A DNA stretch of 7,960 nt from Bacillota bacterium (GTDB taxonomy: Bacteria; Bacillota; Clostridia; Lachnospirales; Lachnospiraceae). A program made the translations under genes and the position numbers. Of this stretch, positions 1 to 6,413 are shown piece after piece. Positions within the stretch are counted from its first letter, which is position 1. The number at the start of each line of letters is the position of its first letter. The notes beneath the pieces were generated by a model. It was not told the DNA's origin and did no database searches. It worked only from the letters and a program-made list of their open reading frames with translations. Location of the stretch: assembly GCA_023415055.1 (NCBI GenBank), contig JAEZLZ010000009.1, positions 1 through 7,960 of the forward strand. Reading direction: 5' to 3'.

Positions 1-1068
1 GAGCAGGGCTTCACCTTACTTAAGCTAGGTTATATTCAGAAAGCAGAGCTTCCATTTACCAAACCAGGTCATGAATTAGGCTTCGATCAATTCATCCTGA
101 GAGAAGATGAATTAGCTCTTGATGAGAACTTTCATCTTACGAATACAGCATCTACTAAGGAGGGCTGTCAATCCCTTGATACGGTAGCTCACAGTAAGTC
201 AGCTGCTTCGTCTATTAACCTTAAGGAAGAAGAGCATCAAATCATAATTAGCGGAAGCAGTTTCCTTTATATATTGAATAAACTCACCGGACTCTTTGAT
301 GTAATTGAAAAGAACGGACAGAAATTATTAGAGCGTCCAATGGAATTCAATCTATGGAGAGCACCTACCGATAATGATCGAAATATCAAAAATGAATGGG
401 AGAATGCGGGCTATGATCGTACGATGGTTCGTGTCTATGAGACGGACATTGTGAAGAATACTCCAGAAGAGATTGTTCTTCAGAGCAGGCTTGCTATCAA
501 TGCAATCCAAAGAGAGCATATGGTCGATGCCTTAGCTATCTGGACCATCTTGTCAGACGGTGACCTCACCCTCCGTGTGGAAGCGAACCGTAATACCAAA
601 ATGCCTTATCTGCCCCGCTTCGGCGTTCGTCTTTTCCTTCCGAAGTCCTATGATCAGGTGAAGTATTTTGGCTATGGCCCTTATGAGAGCTATATCGATA
701 AGCACCGTGCCTCCTATCTCGGATTATTTGAACAGAGTGTCTCTGAGATGTTTGAGGATTATATCTTCCCCCAAGAGAACTCCTCCCACTTCGGCTGTCG
801 ATATCTAAGATTAAATGACACTGCAGCTTCCTCCGATTTGATTGTAACCGCTGAGCAGGCATTTTCCTTCAATGTCTCCGAATATACACAGGAAGAGCTT
901 ACGAAGAAGGGACATAATTATGAGCTTGTAAAAGCACCTTATACTGTAGTGTGCATCGATTACAAGCAAAGCGGTATCGGCTCCAACAGCTGTGGTCCCG
1001 AGTTACTGCCGCAGTACCGCCTTCAGGAAGAGAAGATTAATTTCACCTTCCGCTTTCATCTTAACTAA
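1..1068 (+). CDS. lacZ: GH2 beta-galactosidase (LacZ-like), C-terminal part; 5' end outside window
   Basis: This is the C-terminal 355 residues of a large glycoside hydrolase family 2 beta-galactosidase, which hydrolyses terminal beta-galactosides such as lactose. The frame is open from base 1 to the TAA at 1066-1068, so the start and the catalytic TIM barrel lie upstream of the window. An apparent TTG start at 274 is internal and should not be used. The visible part aligns by eye with the end of E. coli LacZ. It begins with the end of the linker domain, then has the small-chain domain opening with NLWRAPTDNDR, the GYGPYESYIDKH segment (E. coli GLGPQENYPDR), IFPQENSSHFGCR (E. coli VFPSENGLRCGTR), SFNVSEYTQEEL (E. 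coli QFNISRYSQQQL) and GIGSNSCGPELL near the end. It is transcribed towards the oxidoreductase operon and is separated from it by a shared terminator. No signal peptide can be judged because the N-terminus is missing. The family call is strong. Substrate preference within beta-galactosides is not shown by the sequence. Confidence 0.93.
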   Translation, partial: EQGFTLLKLGYIQKAELPFTKPGHELGFDQFILREDELALDENFHLTNTASTKEGCQSLDTVAHSKSAASSINLKEEEHQIIISGSSFLYILNKLTGLFDVIEKNGQKLLERPMEFNLWRAPTDNDRNIKNEWENAGYDRTMVRVYETDIVKNTPEEIVLQSRLAINAIQREHMVDALAIWTILSDGDLTLRVEANRNTKMPYLPRFGVRLFLPKSYDQVKYFGYGPYESYIDKHRASYLGLFEQSVSEMFEDYIFPQENSSHFGCRYLRLNDTAASSDLIVTAEQAFSFNVSEYTQEELTKKGHNYELVKAPYTVVCIDYKQSGIGSNSCGPELLPQYRLQEEKINFTFRFHLN

Positions 1069-1121
1069 TACCGATAGGTAACTGCGGTAAAAGAAACGAT
1101 CTGTTATAATGAGAGAATTAT

Positions 1122-1165
1122 AAAAACCGGTTATAAAAACGATTCCGTTTCTATAGCCGGTTTTT
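1122..1165. terminator. Bidirectional intrinsic terminator between convergent genes
   Basis: The left arm CCGGTTATA (1127-1135) pairs with TATAGCCGG (1152-1160), with one G-U pair. An inner AAAC/GTTT stem (1137-1140 with 1147-1150) extends it and closes a six-base loop. The stem is flanked by five A on the left and six T on the right, so an RNA made from either strand ends in a hairpin plus U tract. It lies 53 bases after the lacZ stop and 31 bases after the korB stop, as expected for a terminator shared by two converging transcripts. Confidence 0.85.
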
Positions 1166-1196
1166 TGTTACGTCTCAAAATTCATCTGCTGCTTTC

Positions 1197-2048
1197 TTAA
1201 GCAAATTCTAAAATTAATCTATTCACAACCTCAGAGTCATAGCTGCGCTCCAATAGCGGTATCCCCCCCTGGAGAACGGAGTTATTCTTATGGTAGGTAG
1301 GACGGTCCTCACGGTATAGGACACCGATTGGAATTTTCTCATCAAACTCCATCGCTTTCTCCATCGCTGCCAGCTTATTCGTAGGGTCATAAGTATCATC
1401 AAGCTCATAAACCCGCTGATTGTAGTAAGCAAAGGTATTGATCTTATTGAAGCTGACACAAGGCTGCAGAATATCTACCATAGCATAACCGTCGAATTCA
1501 ATTGCCTGTTTCATAATCTCAGTCAAATGCTCCTTACGCCCGCTGAAGGCTCTGCCTACGAACCCAGCTCCGGCTGCAATTGCCAGCATCATGGGATTGA
1601 GCGGCGGCGTCGTATTGCCATTCACCTGTACATCGGTTACGATCCCTTTGACAGAGGTCGGCGATGCCTGCCCCTTAGTCAAACCATAGATTTGATTGTC
1701 ATGAATAAAATGCGTGATATTTACATTTCTTCGAATATTATGCAGAAAATGATTACCGCCTTCTCCGTACGTATCACCATCCCCGGAATTAACAATGACG
1801 GTCAGTTTCTCATTTGCAATCTTAGCGGCAACTGCAGCAGGTAATGCCCTGCCGTGGAGACCACAGAATTGATTGGCGCTGATGTACTGCGGAAGCTTTG
1901 CCGCCTGCCCAATCCCCGCAACCATCAATACCTCGTACGGATCCTTTCCAAGCTCTGTAAGAGCTGTCTTCAAACTATCCAATATATTAAAATTACCGCA
2001 GCCAGGACACCAAGCTGTCTCGCGGGTCTCAAACTTCTTATCACTCAT
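1197..2048 (-). CDS. korB: 2-oxoacid:ferredoxin oxidoreductase, beta subunit (TPP-binding, KorB-like)
   Basis: This 283-residue cytoplasmic protein is the thiamine-diphosphate and [4Fe-4S]-binding beta subunit of a 2-oxoacid:ferredoxin oxidoreductase. The complex converts a 2-oxoacid plus CoA to an acyl-CoA, CO2 and reduced ferredoxin. Visible hallmarks are the N-terminal WCPGCGNF (C14, C17), GLHGRALP at 63-70, the TPP motif running from GDGDTYGEGGNH (89-100) to HDNQIYGLTKGQ (116-127), and QPCVSFN with C197. Its length is normal for the family. The usual GIGC cysteine is replaced: the motif reads GIGQ with Gln48. The only cysteines in the protein are C14, C17, C62 and C197. The ATG at 2046-2048 overlaps the korA stop as ATGA and is preceded by GGAGGT (2055-2060) six bases upstream, so the two subunits are translationally coupled. 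A run of seven G (coding strand, 1263-1269) near the 3' end leaves the frame intact. The 2-oxoacid (2-oxoglutarate, pyruvate or branched-chain) cannot be fixed from the sequence, so the symbol is by family only. Confidence 0.93.
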   Translation of the reverse strand: MSDKKFETRETAWCPGCGNFNILDSLKTALTELGKDPYEVLMVAGIGQAAKLPQYISANQFCGLHGRALPAAVAAKIANEKLTVIVNSGDGDTYGEGGNHFLHNIRRNVNITHFIHDNQIYGLTKGQASPTSVKGIVTDVQVNGNTTPPLNPMMLAIAAGAGFVGRAFSGRKEHLTEIMKQAIEFDGYAMVDILQPCVSFNKINTFAYYNQRVYELDDTYDPTNKLAAMEKAMEFDEKIPIGVLYREDRPTYHKNNSVLQGGIPLLERSYDSEVVNRLILEFA

Positions 2049-3718
2049 CGTGATACCTCCAATCCTAGACGGCTTACGATCTCTTCCGCGCTGATCTGTC
2101 TGCCGTCATATTTTAAAATGCTCTCCTGACAACGGATGCCGGTCTGTTCTCGTATGAGATCTGCAAGCTGTCCCGTTGCATTCTGCTCGACATTAATGAT
2201 TCTGTTTACCTCAGATGCTTTCTTCGTCAGTAGCTTCTGCGGCAATGGATAGATGTCACCGAAAAGCAGGGCTCCAAACTTCTCCTTACCCTCCTCATTC
2301 AGCAGCTGTATCGCCTCCATAATCGGTCCATAGGTGGAACCCCAGCCTACAATTAAGGTATCACAGTCTTCTTCTCCGACAAACTCCGGCTCCAAAAGCT
2401 CCTGCCTTAAGCTCTCCAGCTTTCTCATACGTTTATCCATCATCTGGGTACGAATCACTGCATCCTCGGTAATTCGCCCAAATTCATCATGCTCGTCACT
2501 ATCTGCTGTTACAAAGTTTTTTGTTTTTCCCGGGATCAGGCGAGGTGAAATTCCACTTTCGGTATATCGGAAGCGCAGGTACTCTCCTTCCGGTGTATCT
2601 TCCGTATTCAGCGGCTCCACAACTTTTACCTTTGACAGATCAAAAGGTTCCACACTGGCTGTTGAATCACCCAGATATTGATCGCTCAAAAGGATGACCG
2701 GTATCTGGTAACGATCCGCAATATCCAGTGCTCTTGCCGTCTGATAAAAAGCGTCTGTGTGATTACGAAGTGCAATCACCATTCTTGGGAATTCACCCTG
2801 AGAAGCTGAGATCACGAATTTTAAATCGCTTTGCTCGGTTCTGGTCGGAAGACCGGTTACCGGTCCGGGTCTCTGAACATCTACTACTACCAGTGGGATC
2901 TCCGCCATACCGGATAAACCAAGCGCTTCTACCTTAAGGGAGAAGCCTCCGCCTGAGGTACCGGTCATCGCCGGTGCTCCTGCAAAAGAAGCTCCAATTG
3001 CCATATTGATTGCTGCTATTTCATCCTCTGCCTGCTCTACGACAATACCTGATGCCTCTGATTTTGAGGCCAGATATTCCAGAATCGTTGTGGAGGGGGA
3101 CATCGGATAAGCACTGTAAAAGCGGAGTCCGGCTGATATGGCCCCCAGTGCTAAGGCTTGATTTCCTGATAATATGATTTTCTTGCTGTCCTTAGCTCCA
3201 AAGGGGGTGATGCGGCTCTCCACAAGCTCCTGACCTTTTTCTAACGCAATTTTATTGGGTGCTACATATTGTTCCCTAACAAACTGCCGTAATACCTTAT
3301 CTGCATTGCTTAGATCCTCTCCGAAAAGCTTTAGGAGAGCTCCCATGGCAATCATGCCTGCAAATCGCGGATTGCCTAATTCTTTGCTGAGGGCAACCAT
3401 ATCAATCGCAATCTTTCGGTTGTCGTCAAAAGCATAAGTGCTGTCGCAGAGTATAAATCCCTCCGGGTTTAAATCCGGCAGATGAATATGGACTGTCTCT
3501 TCATTGAATGCAACGATACCATCCAGTTTTAAGCTATGGGAATAAATTTTCTCCTTACCGATTCGCAGCAGTGTAAAGTTATGCCCACCTCTTACCCTGG
3601 ACATAAAGTCACGAACCGCAAATACATGATATCCCGAATTTGTAAAAAATTTTTGTAAGATTGCAGCAGTCGTCTCAATACCCTGACCTGCCGCTCCACC
3701 AATTAATATATTATACAA
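2045..3718 (-). CDS. korA: 2-oxoacid:ferredoxin oxidoreductase, fused gamma-alpha subunit (KorA-like)
   Basis: This 557-residue protein is the fused gamma-alpha chain that pairs with the beta subunit encoded directly downstream. The gamma domain covers about residues 1-178 and starts with GGAAGQGIE (7-15), followed by SRVRGGHN (40-47). The alpha (pyrimidine-binding) domain runs from about 183 and has GNQALALGAI, YPMSPST (204-210), EQAEDEIAAINMAIGAS (228-244), TGTSGGGFSL (252-261) and RPGPVTGLPTRTEQSDL (283-299). A C-terminal transketolase-C-like domain follows from about residue 453. The family usually has YPITP where this protein has YPMSP. The start is TTG at 3716-3718, chosen because AAGGAGGT (3725-3732) sits six bases upstream and no in-frame ATG is available there. 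No ferredoxin-like delta subunit gene adjoins the operon, so electrons probably go to a separately encoded ferredoxin. Expression should start from the Fur-box promoter about 65 bases upstream. The family call is strong and the substrate is unknown. Confidence 0.92.
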   Translation of the reverse strand: MYNILIGGAAGQGIETTAAILQKFFTNSGYHVFAVRDFMSRVRGGHNFTLLRIGKEKIYSHSLKLDGIVAFNEETVHIHLPDLNPEGFILCDSTYAFDDNRKIAIDMVALSKELGNPRFAGMIAMGALLKLFGEDLSNADKVLRQFVREQYVAPNKIALEKGQELVESRITPFGAKDSKKIILSGNQALALGAISAGLRFYSAYPMSPSTTILEYLASKSEASGIVVEQAEDEIAAINMAIGASFAGAPAMTGTSGGGFSLKVEALGLSGMAEIPLVVVDVQRPGPVTGLPTRTEQSDLKFVISASQGEFPRMVIALRNHTDAFYQTARALDIADRYQIPVILLSDQYLGDSTASVEPFDLSKVKVVEPLNTEDTPEGEYLRFRYTESGISPRLIPGKTKNFVTADSDEHDEFGRITEDAVIRTQMMDKRMRKLESLRQELLEPEFVGEEDCDTLIVGWGSTYGPIMEAIQLLNEEGKEKFGALLFGDIYPLPQKLLTKKASEVNRIINVEQNATGQLADLIREQTGIRCQESILKYDGRQISAEEIVSRLGLEVSR

Positions 3719-3724
3719 GAGTAT

Positions 3725-3732
3725 ACCTCCTT
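3725..3732 (-). promoter_or_regulatory. Shine-Dalgarno sequence deciding the TTG start of korA
   Basis: AAGGAGGT on the minus strand is a near-perfect anti-16S match, six bases before TTG at 3716-3718. It supports the non-ATG start over any internal methionine. Confidence 0.85.
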
Positions 3733-3739
3733 ATGAAAT

Positions 3740-3758
3740 GTGCGCCCGCCGGGCTCAC
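3740..3758 (-). promoter_or_regulatory. GC-rich leader hairpin upstream of korA
   Basis: In the predicted 5' leader, GCCC/GGGC (3744-3747 with 3751-3754) closes a three-base loop. It is extended by GTG/CAC (3740-3742 with 3756-3758) across one mismatch. It stands out in an otherwise very AT-rich intergenic region and ends seven bases before the Shine-Dalgarno sequence. There is no T tract after it, so it is not an intrinsic terminator. It could stabilise the 5' end of the message or influence ribosome loading. Its function is inference only. Confidence 0.45.
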
Positions 3759-3765
3759 TTATAAT

Positions 3766-3788
3766 TAAATGATAATGATTATCATTTA
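3766..3788. promoter_or_regulatory. Fur box (7-1-7 operator) over the korAB transcription start
   Basis: A 23-base inverted repeat centred on G3777 is perfect apart from the unpaired central base. Its core, TGATAATGATTATCA (3770-3784), matches the Bacillus 7-1-7 Fur consensus TGATAATNATTATCA at every fixed position. It fits Fur better than the related PerR (TTATAAT half-site) or Zur (TCGTAAT half-site) operators. It begins one base downstream of the -10 element, so a bound repressor would cover the transcription start of korAB. The predicted response is repression when iron is plentiful and expression when it is scarce. Confidence 0.85.
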
Positions 3789-3789
3789 T

Positions 3790-3818
3790 ATTATACAATT
3801 TAATTTTATAAAATTCAA
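3790..3818 (-). promoter_or_regulatory. Sigma-A type promoter of the korAB operon
   Basis: On the minus strand, TTGAAT (3813-3818; four of six -35 consensus bases) and a perfect TATAAT (3790-3795) are separated by exactly 17 bases. The start site would fall near 3783, inside the Fur box, giving a leader of about 65 nucleotides before the TTG start of korA. No other good promoter was seen between the upstream terminator and korA. Confidence 0.8.
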
Positions 3819-3907
3819 TAGTATAATTCCTATTTTTTTAATTTATTTAAAGTCTATTGATCCGCTCTCTGGCACTTTCCATGCCTGATCTCAGTTTGTG
3901 AAGCAAG

Positions 3908-3962
3908 AAAAAAATCAAGGGCCACCCGGCTGCTGATGCTTTATACTGGGTAGCCCTTGATT
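3908..3962 (-). terminator. Intrinsic terminator of the transporter operon
   Basis: The arms AATCAAGGGC (3913-3922) and GCCCTTGATT (3953-3962) pair completely. After one mismatch the stem continues with ACCCGG against CTGGGT (one G-U pair), leaving a 16-base loop. On the minus strand the stem is followed by seven T (complement of 3908-3914). It lies about 40 bases after the stop of the binding-protein gene and separates the transporter operon from the korAB promoter. On the plus strand the downstream bases are only loosely T-rich, so it is assigned to the minus strand. Confidence 0.88.
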
Positions 3963-4002
3963 ATTCTAATTTTATCTGATTTTTCTAATCAAATTATTCT
4001 TA

Positions 4003-5451
4003 CTATTTATTTTTCGCAGCCTGGAATTCATCCATCTGGCGCTGTACTTCAGCTACATATTCATCAATTCCTGCATCCTTCAAGGCTTGCAATGCCTTCG
4101 GATACTCAGTATCAAAGTCTACAAAGCCATACAGGATCGGAGCCATCTGTTTCCCTGATACCTCTTTGATCGCAGCTTCAATCTCCTTCACCTTCTCATT
4201 ATTGAAACGGAAGCCAATCATATTGGAGATGATTGCTTCGTCATCCCAGCTTTGATAGGTATCGATGTAAGCCTGATCTACGTTCGGAGCAAATAATTGA
4301 TAATTCTGATTTCGGAACATCCATTCATAGAAGAATTCATCCGGAACTAATTTATTAATTCTTCCGTCTACGATTTCATAATCCGTTCCTTCTACACCAT
4401 ATAAAGCAAAAAGGTAATTCTCCTGTGAAGAATATAACCAGTTAATGAATTTCATCGCACCTTCCGGATTTGGTGCTGTCTGAGGAATACAGAGTACTTC
4501 ACCACCGGTAGCAGTTATGTAGCGTGGTTCCTCCGGCTTTAATAAATAGGATTTAAGTACAGCCTCCGGAGCATTTGCTTTCACGCTGTCGATGATCTCA
4601 TTCTCTTTTCCTAAAGAGCCTTCCACCCAAAGATATAAACCGGTCTGCACACGAGAATCTCTCTCGTTGTATTTTGTTGTTAAATCATCTGAATATATGC
4701 CTTCCTTATACATCTCACGGTTGTAGAGAGAAACTTTTTTAAAGGCGTCTGTCTCATAATAGTCATATACCTTATTGGTCGTATCCCCATATACTACTGC
4801 GTCTTCATTTGCACACCAGGTAAGCTGCTCATCTGCAAAATATCTGGTTAGAGGTTTAAAGATCGGGTCTGCCGGTCCCTTCATCTCAGGGAACTGCTCC
4901 TTAGCCTTCTCAGCAAATAATTTCAGATCCTCTGCTGTCTTAATCTCTGTCATACCGCATGCTTCAAGAATATCCTGACGTACGCATACTAACTGGTACA
5001 TTGCAGAGGAAGGCGCATAAGCGGACGGAATACCATAGATATCGCCATTGATTTTTGCACCATCCAACTGCTCCTGCGGGAGCACCTTCAACATATCCTT
5101 ACCATACTTATCAATCAAGTCGTTAAGAACACTAGCTTGCTTTTTATTGACCATGGTTGCCAGATCCGGTAAACCATCCCAATACAGATCAATCGGTTCC
5201 TGTGCTGCAAGCATGATATCCTTCTGCTCCCAGTACTGATCCCAGGGTACATAGACCATTTCCACTTTCATTCCCAGATCCTTTTGCATCCTTTGGGCGA
5301 ATTCATTCTTCATAAATTCTGACATTCTCTCACTTTGATCACCAGGGTATAATATTGTTATCGTGTCTTTTGAACCATTCGCTTTACCACATCCCCCAAG
5401 TAATCCAATTGCCATGATAATAGCAATCATCGTAATTAATAGCTTTTTCAT
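4003..5451 (-). CDS. Extracellular sugar-binding lipoprotein of an ABC transporter (LplA-like, DUF3502 type)
   Basis: This 482-residue solute-binding lipoprotein captures an oligosaccharide or related sugar outside the membrane and delivers it to the two permeases encoded upstream in the same operon. The N-terminus is a lipoprotein signal: MKKLL, a hydrophobic stretch, then the lipobox L18-G19-G20-C21, with C21 as the predicted lipidated residue. The body is of the family 1 sugar-binding type (for example ITILYPGDQSERM early, VYVPWDQYWEQKDIMLA around 67-82). The end, from about 437 (APILYGFVDFDTEYPKAL onward), resembles the DUF3502 domain of Bacillus/Paenibacillus LplA. The start was moved from an upstream in-frame ATG (5503-5505) to ATG 5449-5451. 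AAGGAGG (5459-5465) lies seven bases before that ATG, and the signal peptide begins there. It is the last gene before the terminator. The exact substrate cannot be read from the sequence. Confidence 0.9.
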   Translation of the reverse strand: MKKLLITMIAIIMAIGLLGGCGKANGSKDTITILYPGDQSERMSEFMKNEFAQRMQKDLGMKVEMVYVPWDQYWEQKDIMLAAQEPIDLYWDGLPDLATMVNKKQASVLNDLIDKYGKDMLKVLPQEQLDGAKINGDIYGIPSAYAPSSAMYQLVCVRQDILEACGMTEIKTAEDLKLFAEKAKEQFPEMKGPADPIFKPLTRYFADEQLTWCANEDAVVYGDTTNKVYDYYETDAFKKVSLYNREMYKEGIYSDDLTTKYNERDSRVQTGLYLWVEGSLGKENEIIDSVKANAPEAVLKSYLLKPEEPRYITATGGEVLCIPQTAPNPEGAMKFINWLYSSQENYLFALYGVEGTDYEIVDGRINKLVPDEFFYEWMFRNQNYQLFAPNVDQAYIDTYQSWDDEAIISNMIGFRFNNEKVKEIEAAIKEVSGKQMAPILYGFVDFDTEYPKALQALKDAGIDEYVAEVQRQMDEFQAAKNK

Positions 5452-5473
5452 AATACTTCCTCCTTTTAGATTT

Positions 5474-5502
5474 ATATTAAGCCCTACATTTAGGCTTAGT
5501 AT
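5474..5502 (-). other. Intergenic hairpin between permease and binding-protein genes
   Basis: TAAGCC (5478-5483) pairs with GGCTTA (5493-5498) around a nine-base loop. After one mismatch, four more A-T pairs extend the stem to 5474-5502. It lies in the 68-base gap just upstream of the Shine-Dalgarno sequence of the lipoprotein gene. It has no T tract after it on the minus strand. Hairpins at this place often protect or process the mRNA so that the binding protein is made in excess over the permeases. That role is inferred here. Confidence 0.45.
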
Positions 5503-5519
5503 CATGATTTCACCCTTTC

Positions 5520-6413
5520 CTATTCTTTTATTGCTCCAGTCATAACACCCTGTACAAAGTACTTCTGTACAATGGGATACAGGAAGATTACCGGTCCTAT
5601 GGTTATGATTGTTACTGCCATTTTCACAGTTTCAGCAGGTAATGTAATGCCTGCCGAAGCCCCAGAGGGTATTCGTCCCGAGCTGATCGCATTTACATTG
5701 GAAAGAATGGTATAAAGATAATACTGCAGCGGGAATAATTCCTTATCATTAATGAAGATCAAAGCATACCACCAATCATTCCAGTATTGCAGTGCATACA
5801 TCAGACCCACGGTCAAAATAGCCGTTTTGCTTAAGGGTATGGCAATACGCCAATAGATGCGGAGATAACTGGCACCATCAATCTTCGCTGCTTCGTACAG
5901 GGACGGTGAGATGCTGGAGAAATAGGTTCGCATCAGAAACATGTTCCAAACACTAAAGATGGATGGCAGGATCAGTGCCAGTATATTATTCTTTAGTCCG
6001 TAGTAATTAACACATACCACATACCAGGGGATCAAGCCCGCGGAAAATACTATGGTAAAGTTACAGAGAAAGGCAATAAAATTACGGTATCTAAGGCTCT
6101 TAATAGATAGCGCAAAGGCAATCATACTGGTGACAAGCATTGCACCCAGTGTTCCCACAACCGTAATGAATATAGTAACACCGTAGGACCTGAGAATTCG
6201 TTTTCCGCTATTCACAAAGATATAAATATAGGTATTTAAGGTGAAGCCCTGCGGAATAACAGAATAGCCTTCCTTTACAATCTCTTTCTCTGCAGATAAG
6301 GATACACTTAAGGTCAACAGTAGAGGATAAAGACACATAATCCCAAACAATCCAATGAATACATAAGCAATAATCATTACAATGCGGTCGCTCAACAGCT
6401 TACTTCTTCTCAT
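5520..6413 (-). CDS. Carbohydrate ABC transporter permease (LplC-like, CUT1 family)
   Basis: This 297-residue inner-membrane permease is one half of the membrane channel of a sugar importer. About six hydrophobic segments are visible, near residues 11-35, 77-101, 111-134, 142-161, 197-220 and 262-285. The cytoplasmic EAA loop, which docks the ATPase, reads EAAKIDGASYLRIYWRIAIP at 174-193. The C-terminus (LPAETVKMAVTIITIGP, later KYFVQGVMTGAIKE) is typical of LplC/YtcP-type permeases. Its ATG (6411-6413) shares one base with the stop of the preceding permease (TAATG), and a purine-rich GGGGAGGG (6423-6430) lies upstream, so the two are probably translationally coupled. No ATP-binding subunit gene is present in the window. 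CUT1 systems of this type usually borrow a shared MsmX-like ATPase. Confidence 0.93.
   Translation of the reverse strand: MRRSKLLSDRIVMIIAYVFIGLFGIMCLYPLLLTLSVSLSAEKEIVKEGYSVIPQGFTLNTYIYIFVNSGKRILRSYGVTIFITVVGTLGAMLVTSMIAFALSIKSLRYRNFIAFLCNFTIVFSAGLIPWYVVCVNYYGLKNNILALILPSIFSVWNMFLMRTYFSSISPSLYEAAKIDGASYLRIYWRIAIPLSKTAILTVGLMYALQYWNDWWYALIFINDKELFPLQYYLYTILSNVNAISSGRIPSGASAGITLPAETVKMAVTIITIGPVIFLYPIVQKYFVQGVMTGAIKE

Noticed and set aside
566..862. Minus-strand open frame inside lacZ
   Set aside because: The translation has no recognisable features and lies wholly within a well-supported plus-strand coding region.
274..1068. A 264-residue gene starting with TTG at 274
   Set aside because: The same frame is open from base 1 and codes for LacZ-like sequence upstream of 274. 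The TTG is an internal leucine codon.
1082..1110. A plus-strand promoter with TATAAT at 1105-1110 after lacZ
   Set aside because: There is no -35 element at suitable spacing, and the sequence runs straight into a terminator with no gene beyond it on that strand.
1527..2129. Plus-strand open frames opposite korB and the korA-korB junction
   Set aside because: They are antisense to conserved coding sequence, lack convincing ribosome binding sites and show no protein-family features.
3799..3827. A plus-strand promoter with TATAAT at 3822-3827, divergent from the Fur box
   Set aside because: The best -35 candidate (TTTAAT) is poor, and no open frame with a ribosome binding site follows before the converging transporter gene.
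3913..3962. The long hairpin downstream of the lipoprotein gene as a mobile-element end or attachment site
   Set aside because: Stem plus a seven-T tract on the minus strand, 40 bases after a stop codon, is fully explained as an intrinsic terminator. No transposase or target duplication is nearby.
5452..5505. An 18-residue N-terminal extension of the binding lipoprotein from ATG 5503-5505
   Set aside because: It would put hydrophilic residues before the lipoprotein signal peptide, runs through the intergenic hairpin and ignores the strong AAGGAGG next to ATG 5449-5451.
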